Shown here one piece after another: positions 5,818 to 10,290 of a DNA stretch of 10,290 nt; positions within the stretch are counted from its first letter, which is position 1; the number at the start of each line of letters is the position of its first letter. The notes beneath the pieces are model-generated. The model was not told the origin of the DNA. It was given only the letters and a program-made list of their open reading frames with translations, and ran no database searches. Origin of the DNA: Chloroflexota bacterium (GTDB lineage Bacteria; Chloroflexota; Anaerolineae; Anaerolineales; Villigracilaceae); contig VGOX01000048.1 in assembly GCA_016875755.1 (NCBI GenBank), positions 1-10,290 of the forward strand, given 5' to 3'. The position numbers and the translations under genes were made by a program.

Positions 5818-7116
5818 ATGAATACCAATCGAAATGTTCGTTTGTCCCGCCGTGACTTTTTGAAACTGGCGGGTGTAGGAACCGCAGGGCTTGCGTTGAG
5901 CAACTATCTGGCAGCCTGCGCTCCGGCAGGCAGTAATACATTAAATGTGTTGGTGCCTGCTGCGCCAGACCCAGCGCCTCCGGGAGTTGGTCAATTTAGT
6001 TTGGATGCGTTTGAGCAATGGAAGAAAGATAACGGGTTTGAGGTCGCTTATGAGGCGCCGCCCTGGCCCCAACTGCACGATAAGATGGCAGCAAATTTTG
6101 CGGCTGGGCAATATGTACATGACATCATCTACATGTCTGGCTGGGTACCCGAGTTTGCAGATTACTTGATCGACTTCACCAACGATCTGCCAGCCGATTT
6201 GATTGCGGACTTACCTGCCTCGTCGTTCAGCACATTGACATGGGGTGGCAAGCGTCTCGGTGTGATCTTCACCTTGTCTCTACTTACGATGTTCTACAAC
6301 ACTGAAATGCTTGAAGGCATTGGCGTTAAAGAAGCGCCCAAAACCTGGGATGACCTCAAAGGCGTTGCCAAAGAATTAACCGGCGGCGGCAAATACGGCT
6401 GGGTGTTGAACTACGGCGCACCCGAAGGCATCGGCGGTGTGGCATCGTATTGGATGTGTTTCCTGCAACAAGCGGGCGGCAAACTATACGGCGACGATGG
6501 CATGCCCGCATTCAACAACGCCGCAGGCGTGGATTCGCTCCAGTTTATGGTTGACTTGATGGAGTTCACCGACCCAGGTTCGTTGAGCTATGTCGGCATC
6601 AACGACGCGACTAACGTCTTCTCTGCCGGTCAGGCGGCGATGATGATGAACTGGCCCTTCATGTGGAAGCCCGCCAACGACCCGGCCTCCTCGAAAGTGG
6701 TAGGCAAAGTCGGTTCGGCGATTCTGCCTGCGGGTCCGGCTGGTTCCGCTTCGATTGACGGCACCGACGCCTACACCATCACCAAACTTTCACCGAACCC
6801 CGAAGGCGCTCGTAAGTTGATCGAGTTCTATCTCGATGCGGAAGTACAGAAGCGTCAAGTGATTGATACGGGCTGGTTGCCGATTCGCCTCTCGGTGTTG
6901 AACGACCCCGAAGTGCAGGCGGCGGCTCCCAATGCGGCGACTGTGCTCGAACAGGCACAACATCCATACGACAGCTACGTCACGCCCGATTACAACGCCG
7001 TGACCACCGCCATCGGCGTGGAAATCCAAAAAGCGCTGGCTGGTACACAATCTGCGCAGGATGCGATCACGACGGCTTCTGATCTTGTGACTGAGATCGT
7101 GAAGAAACGCGGATAA
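5818..7116 (+). CDS. ABC sugar-type substrate-binding lipoprotein (family 1), Tat-exported
   Basis: This 432-residue protein is the extracellular solute-binding component of a CUT1-type importer; it captures the sugar or polyol outside the membrane and delivers it to the permeases encoded next. The N-terminus carries a twin-arginine motif (SRRDFLKLAG, R11-R12) followed by a hydrophobic stretch and a lipobox LAAC with C34 as the lipidated residue, so the protein should be exported folded by Tat and then anchored by lipid. The mature part (about 399 residues) has the layout of family 1 binding proteins: an early strand TLNVLVPAA, the hinge segments FTLSLLTMFYNTEML and KTWDDLKGVAKELTGGGKYG, AGQAAMMMNWPFMW, and the C-terminal ARKLIEFYLDAEVQK region. 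It has its own strong ribosome binding site and is separated from the permease gene by a very stable hairpin, so higher expression than the permeases is likely. The ligand cannot be predicted from sequence. Confidence 0.93.
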   Translation: MNTNRNVRLSRRDFLKLAGVGTAGLALSNYLAACAPAGSNTLNVLVPAAPDPAPPGVGQFSLDAFEQWKKDNGFEVAYEAPPWPQLHDKMAANFAAGQYVHDIIYMSGWVPEFADYLIDFTNDLPADLIADLPASSFSTLTWGGKRLGVIFTLSLLTMFYNTEMLEGIGVKEAPKTWDDLKGVAKELTGGGKYGWVLNYGAPEGIGGVASYWMCFLQQAGGKLYGDDGMPAFNNAAGVDSLQFMVDLMEFTDPGSLSYVGINDATNVFSAGQAAMMMNWPFMWKPANDPASSKVVGKVGSAILPAGPAGSASIDGTDAYTITKLSPNPEGARKLIEFYLDAEVQKRQVIDTGWLPIRLSVLNDPEVQAAAPNAATVLEQAQHPYDSYVTPDYNAVTTAIGVEIQKALAGTQSAQDAITTASDLVTEIVKKRG

Positions 7117-7119
7117 TTA

Positions 7120-7168
7120 CCCTCACCCCTAGCCCCTCTCCCATTGGGAGAGGGGCTAGGGGTGAGGG
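7120..7168 (+). repeat. Perfect 23-bp palindrome with 3-nt loop between binding protein and permease genes
   Basis: The left arm at 7120-7142 (CCCTCACCCCTAGCCCCTCT plus CCC) is the exact complement of 7146-7168, with loop ATT. No U-run follows, so it is not a canonical terminator. It begins 4 nt after the stop of the binding protein and ends 11 nt before the permease ATG. Its right arm contains the only G-rich stretch (GAGGG, 7164-7168) that could act as a ribosome binding site for the permease. As far as I know, this kind of CCCTCACCCC/GGGGTGAGGG palindrome is a widespread interspersed repeat in bacteria. In the mRNA it would block 3'-exonuclease decay and may lower permease translation. Confidence 0.9.
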
Positions 7169-7179
7169 CGAGTACATTC

Positions 7180-8091
7180 ATGCAAACCTCCAACAACTAC
7201 AACCGCAGCCGTTACCGCCTTGGCATTTGGTTCACCGCCCCGGCAGTGATCGTCTTGCTGATCGTGCTGGCGTATCCCATCATCGCGTCACTTGTGCTTT
7301 CATTTCTCAAAGTGCGTTTTGGCGGCGATGGTCTCACTTTTGCATGGCACGGCGTCACCAACTACACCGATCTGTTCACGAATCAATTATTCCGTGAGGC
7401 TCTATTTCGTTCAGTTTATTTCACAGTCGTTGAAGTCGCCGCTGTAATTTTTCTTGCGCTCAGTGTTGCGCTCATGCTCAATCACCCACTCGGACGCTCC
7501 GCATTCTATCGGGTCGTTTTGCTTGTGCCATGGGCGTTATCACCTGTTGCCAACGCCGTTTTATGGAAGTGGATCTACAACGCCAACTACGGCATTCTCA
7601 ATCAGTCGCTCATCGGTCTTGGTCTTATCAAAGAAAACATCATCTGGCTCGGCACACCGTGGCTTGCCCTCAACATGATTCTCATCGCCGATGTATGGAA
7701 AGCCGTGCCGTTCATCGCGCTGCTCATGCTTGCGGGTTTGCAAAACATTCCATCGTATCTGTACAAAGCCGCCCGACTCGACGGCGCGAATGCGTGGCAA
7801 CAATTTGTTCACGTCACACTACCGGGTCTCAAAACCACGCTCGTCATCTCGGTTGTGCTTCAAAGTATTTGGGCGCTCAAAGTTTTCGACCTCATCTATG
7901 TGCTCACCAAAGGCAGTCCCGCCGACAGCACCGTGCTCCTCAATTATCTTTCGTGGCGTGAGACCTTCAGCAATCTCGATGTCGGTTACGGTGCGGCGAT
8001 CGCCAACGTCCTTTTCATTTTGATGTTCATGCTCGCGCTGGTTTACATTCGCGCATTACGTCCGCGCCAGACGGCTCAAAGGGATGGATGA
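7180..8091 (+). CDS. ABC sugar importer permease 1 (MalF/UgpA-type)
   Basis: This 303-residue integral membrane protein is one of two permease subunits of the CUT1-type importer. It has about six membrane segments (near 17-43, 79-101, 108-130, 161-185, 218-240 and 270-292). The cytoplasmic EAA loop that docks onto the ATPase is clear: YKAARLDGANAWQQFVHVTLP (195-215) with the invariant-type G202. The ATG at 7180 is chosen; an earlier in-frame TTG at 7144 lies in the loop of the palindrome and would only add residues read from that repeat. The ribosome binding site is poor (GAG at 7170-7172, or GAGGG inside the hairpin arm), which fits a lower expression level than the binding protein. The gene is followed directly by the second permease. 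Confidence 0.95.
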   Translation: MQTSNNYNRSRYRLGIWFTAPAVIVLLIVLAYPIIASLVLSFLKVRFGGDGLTFAWHGVTNYTDLFTNQLFREALFRSVYFTVVEVAAVIFLALSVALMLNHPLGRSAFYRVVLLVPWALSPVANAVLWKWIYNANYGILNQSLIGLGLIKENIIWLGTPWLALNMILIADVWKAVPFIALLMLAGLQNIPSYLYKAARLDGANAWQQFVHVTLPGLKTTLVISVVLQSIWALKVFDLIYVLTKGSPADSTVLLNYLSWRETFSNLDVGYGAAIANVLFILMFMLALVYIRALRPRQTAQRDG

Positions 8092-8092
8092 C

Positions 8093-8920
8093 ATGCCCCG
8101 ATATCTGACTCAATTCTTCATCCGTTTCGGATTAATTGCCTTCACGCTTCTTTCACTTGGACCTGTGGTCTGGTCCGTCGTCACAAGCCTTTTACCCCTT
8201 TCGGCTTTGACCTCCAAACCGCCCGACCTCAACCCGCTCAATATCACCCTCGAAAACTATAGTCTCGTACTCGACTCCTCACGCGGACTGTTCTCTGGCT
8301 TGGTCAACTCACTTATCATCGCCACCTTCACCGCCGCCGTGGGGTTGGTCATCGGCTCGATGGCGGCGTATGCGCTGGCGAGATTAAATATGCCCAGCAG
8401 TAACAAAATCCTGATGATGATCCTTGCCACACAGATGTTCCCCGGCATCGTCATCGCTATTCCACTCTTCCTTGTCATGAGTCGCACCCGTCTCGTGGAT
8501 ACCCATTTCGGACTCATCGTAGTCTATCTCTCGTTCATCCTGCCCATCGTCATCTGGATTCTCAAAGGCTTCTTCGAGAGTGTACCAATGGAACTCGAAC
8601 GCGCCGCCGCTGTGGATGGCGCATCCCCCATTCAGACGTTTCGCTACATCGTGCTTCCCATTTCGTTACCGCCGCTTTTCGCCACGGGTGTTTTTGCCTT
8701 CATCGAAGCCTGGAACGAATTTTTCTTCGCCATCATTCTCACCCGCATCAACGTCAAAACTGCATCCATAGCGATTGCTGAATTCTCAGGTCAATATCAA
8801 ACCCTCTACGGGCAGATGCTGGCGTCGGCGGTGCTGGCAAGTATTCCGGTTGTTGCATTGGCAATTATTTTCAGACGGTTTATTTTGGAAGGTTTTGCTG
8901 AAGGAGCAATCAAAGCATAA
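8093..8920 (+). CDS. ABC sugar importer permease 2 (MalG/UgpE-type)
   Basis: This 275-residue protein is the second permease subunit and forms the membrane channel with the upstream permease. It has about six hydrophobic segments, and the ATPase-docking EAA loop is ELERAAAVDGASPIQTFRYI followed by VLP (168-189, G176). The C-terminal GFAEGAIKA ending is typical of this subfamily. The ATG at 8093 is preferred because AGGGA (8080-8084) lies 8 nt upstream; an in-frame ATG at 8084 would overlap the previous gene by 8 nt and has no spaced ribosome binding site. With the chosen start there is one base between the genes, so translation is probably coupled. The stop TAA shares its last base with the ATG of the ATPase gene. 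Confidence 0.95.
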   Translation: MPRYLTQFFIRFGLIAFTLLSLGPVVWSVVTSLLPLSALTSKPPDLNPLNITLENYSLVLDSSRGLFSGLVNSLIIATFTAAVGLVIGSMAAYALARLNMPSSNKILMMILATQMFPGIVIAIPLFLVMSRTRLVDTHFGLIVVYLSFILPIVIWILKGFFESVPMELERAAAVDGASPIQTFRYIVLPISLPPLFATGVFAFIEAWNEFFFAIILTRINVKTASIAIAEFSGQYQTLYGQMLASAVLASIPVVALAIIFRRFILEGFAEGAIKA

Positions 8921-9975
8921 TGGCTACGCTTGAACTAATCAACATCCACAAAAAATTCGGTGACTTTGTCGCCGTGGAAGGTGTCAACCTGCGTGTCGAA
9001 GAAGGCGAGTTTGTCACGTTGCTCGGTCCGTCGGGATGCGGCAAGTCTACACTGTTGAATATGACCGCAGGACTCGAAGACGTGACCTCTGGTGAGATTC
9101 GCATCAACGGCAAGGTCGTCAATCAACTCGGTCCGTTCGAGCGCGATGTGGCGATGGTCTTTCAGAACTATGCCCTCTATCCGCACATGACGGTGGAGGA
9201 AAACATTGGCTTTTCGCTCCAGTTGAGAAAACGTCCCAGAACCGAGATTCAGGACAAGGTCCAGAAAGTTGCGTCCATGTTGGAGTTGGAAAAATTCCTG
9301 CATCGCCTCCCGCGCGAACTGTCGGGCGGTCAACAACAACGCGTCGCCATCGGTCGGGCAGTGATTCGTGAACCGTCCATTTTTCTATTCGATGAGCCGT
9401 TCTCGAATCTCGATGCGGCGTTGCGCCTCAAGACGCGCGGCGAAATCAAGGAACTGCATCAGCGCCTTGGCGTGACATCCATCTTCGTCACACACGACCA
9501 GGAAGAAGCCTTATCGCTTTCCGACCGCATCGCTGTGTTGCGGCTTGGGCGTCTCGAACAATTCGGCACGCCTGAAGAGGTTTACTCAAAGCCTGCATCA
9601 AAGTATGTGGCAAAATTTATCGGCACACCGCAGATGGATTTGTTTGCAGGTGAATTTGTTGAAGGTGGTTATCAAATCGGTAGCGTAAAAATTGCACTGC
9701 CAAGATCGCTAAAGACAGCGAACACCCCTGTTGACGTTGGCATACGCGCCGAGTTCGTCACGCTCGGCGACACAGGCTTCGACGCCGCCATTCGACTCGT
9801 GCAACCTGTCGGTCCGTTCACTTATGTCACCGTGGATTGGGACGGCGGTAGTGCCACAGCAAGAGTCAATGGCGTGTCGCATTTGAAGCCGAAAGAAACC
9901 ATCAAAGTGGATATCAATCCCAATGGATTGCTTTTCTTCGACAGAAATTCTGAAAAACGATTGGATCTCGTATGA
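8920..9975 (+). CDS. ABC importer ATPase (MalK/UgpC/MsmK-type)
   Basis: This 351-residue ATPase powers the CUT1 importer. All motifs are intact: Walker A GPSGCGKST (36-44), Q-loop Q82, signature LSGGQQQ (134-140), Walker B IFLFDEP with catalytic E159, D-loop SNLD (162-165) and switch H192 in FVTHDQEEAL. From about residue 240 a C-terminal regulatory region of MalK type (OB/TOBE-like) follows; such domains can interact with regulators, but no specific partner can be inferred. The start ATG overlaps the previous stop by one base (TAATG), with AAGGAG 13 nt upstream. Many CUT1 systems in other bacteria share one genomic ATPase, whereas this operon has its own. The gene overlaps the following dehydrogenase by 4 nt (ATGA). 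Confidence 0.97.
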   Translation: MATLELINIHKKFGDFVAVEGVNLRVEEGEFVTLLGPSGCGKSTLLNMTAGLEDVTSGEIRINGKVVNQLGPFERDVAMVFQNYALYPHMTVEENIGFSLQLRKRPRTEIQDKVQKVASMLELEKFLHRLPRELSGGQQQRVAIGRAVIREPSIFLFDEPFSNLDAALRLKTRGEIKELHQRLGVTSIFVTHDQEEALSLSDRIAVLRLGRLEQFGTPEEVYSKPASKYVAKFIGTPQMDLFAGEFVEGGYQIGSVKIALPRSLKTANTPVDVGIRAEFVTLGDTGFDAAIRLVQPVGPFTYVTVDWDGGSATARVNGVSHLKPKETIKVDINPNGLLFFDRNSEKRLDLV

Positions 9976-10290
9976 AAAAATTTCCCAACCTCCCCATTGT
10001 CGACCTCATACCTTTCTCTGAGATCGATGATAAACGTCCTGCACTGCTCGTCACTTCAGGTCCCGCGTGGAATGCCGTCAAAGATAATTTGCGTGGGCTG
10101 AATATCACAGCTACCATTGAAGTAAAAGAAGCTACAACTGAATATTGGGATTCGCTTTTGACCGCAGACGATGGACCGCAGACCGAAACTGCGGTCAACG
10201 GTCTGCGGTCTGCGGTCGTGTATGCTGTCGGCGGCGGTCTCACCGCCGATGCCGCCAAATACTTCGCATCCAAACTCAACCTGCCGCTTG
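9972..10290 (+). CDS. Iron-alcohol-dehydrogenase-like / glycerol-1-phosphate-dehydrogenase-like enzyme, 5' part
   Basis: Only the first 106 residues are in the window. The segment VVYAVGGGLTADAAKYFASK (82-101) is the NAD(P)-binding Gly-Gly-Gly-x3-Asp-x2-Lys motif (G87-G89, D93, K96) of the superfamily containing glycerol dehydrogenase, sn-glycerol-1-phosphate dehydrogenase and 3-dehydroquinate synthase. The AKY ending resembles the glycerol-1-phosphate dehydrogenase branch more than GldA, but this is a weak judgement because the metal-binding half is missing. Residues 63-82 are encoded by a palindromic repeat of the GACCGCAGACCG family and lengthen the linker just before the nucleotide-binding strand. 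The ATG overlaps the stop of the ATPase gene (ATGA), so the enzyme is probably co-translated with the importer and may act on the imported compound or a product of it. The antisense frame across this region is a shadow. Confidence 0.75.
   Translation, partial: MKKFPNLPIVDLIPFSEIDDKRPALLVTSGPAWNAVKDNLRGLNITATIEVKEATTEYWDSLLTADDGPQTETAVNGLRSAVVYAVGGGLTADAAKYFASKLNLPL
10158..10217 (+). repeat. Palindromic repeat (GACCGCAGACCG family) in frame within the dehydrogenase gene
   Basis: GACCGCAGACCG (10174-10185) pairs perfectly with 10199-10210 across a 13-nt loop, and TTGACCGCAG (10158-10167) pairs perfectly with 10189-10198 as an alternative fold. It shares the 12-bp arms, the TTGACCGCAGAC start and the GGTCAACGGTC motif (10193-10203) with the intergenic copy at 2084-2143. 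It spans about 60 nt, or 20 codons, and keeps the frame open. Confidence 0.8.

Noticed and set aside
7120..7168. Intrinsic transcription terminator after the binding-protein gene
   Set aside because: The stem is very stable but is followed by GCGAGTACATTC, without a U-run, and the operon plainly continues.
730..10217. The repeats as a CRISPR array
   Set aside because: The arrays have no spacers; units are either directly adjacent 7-mers or single dispersed palindromes, and no cas gene is present.
9914..10279. A - strand frame of 121 codons at the window end
   Set aside because: It is opposite the ATPase end and the dehydrogenase start, whose ATGA overlap and NAD motif are convincing; its open state reflects the palindromic repeat.

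Overview
The window looks like a chromosomal segment of a Gram-positive-like or monoderm bacterium, most plausibly a member of Chloroflexota (Anaerolineae-type). This is an inference. It rests on moderate GC, a Tat-type lipoprotein as sugar-binding protein, densely packed carbohydrate genes, and several families of short interspersed repeats in the gaps and even inside genes. All recognisable genes lie on the + strand.

Region 1 (1-2079) holds the C-terminal part of a GH5-type glycoside hydrolase, followed 24 nt later by a complete GH1 beta-glucosidase. Together they would hydrolyse a beta-glucan or beta-oligosaccharide to monosaccharide. Region 2 (2080-3383) is a 146-nt gap with a palindromic repeat and a hairpin that covers the ribosome binding site, then a zinc-type cation diffusion facilitator with a very His-rich N-terminus. 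Region 3 (3401-10290) is a compact run of seven genes, probably one operon. It contains an uncharacterised TIM-barrel-like protein, a class III aminotransferase of the glutamate-1-semialdehyde aminomutase subgroup, a complete CUT1-type ABC importer (Tat-dependent lipoprotein, two permeases, ATPase), and the start of an iron-alcohol-dehydrogenase/glycerol-1-phosphate-dehydrogenase-like enzyme cut by the window end. Most junctions overlap by 1-4 nt. The two exceptions are the 84-nt leader before the binding protein and the 63-nt gap with a perfect 23-bp hairpin between the binding protein and the first permease.

The importer probably brings in a sugar or polyol, and the aminotransferase and dehydrogenase would act on it or on a related metabolite. 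The substrate cannot be read from the sequence.

The most unusual aspect is the repeats, with four distinct families in 10 kb. A 7-bp tandem repeat (ACCTGAA-like) sits exactly at two gene junctions; it holds one stop codon and seems to supply one start codon. A GACCGCAGACCG palindrome occurs once between genes and once in frame inside the dehydrogenase. A CAGGG/CCCTG palindrome lies in frame inside the TIM-barrel gene. A long perfect palindrome separates the binding protein from its permease. No tRNA, rRNA, CRISPR array, transposase or intrinsic terminator was seen, and no stretch over 300 nt lacks a gene.
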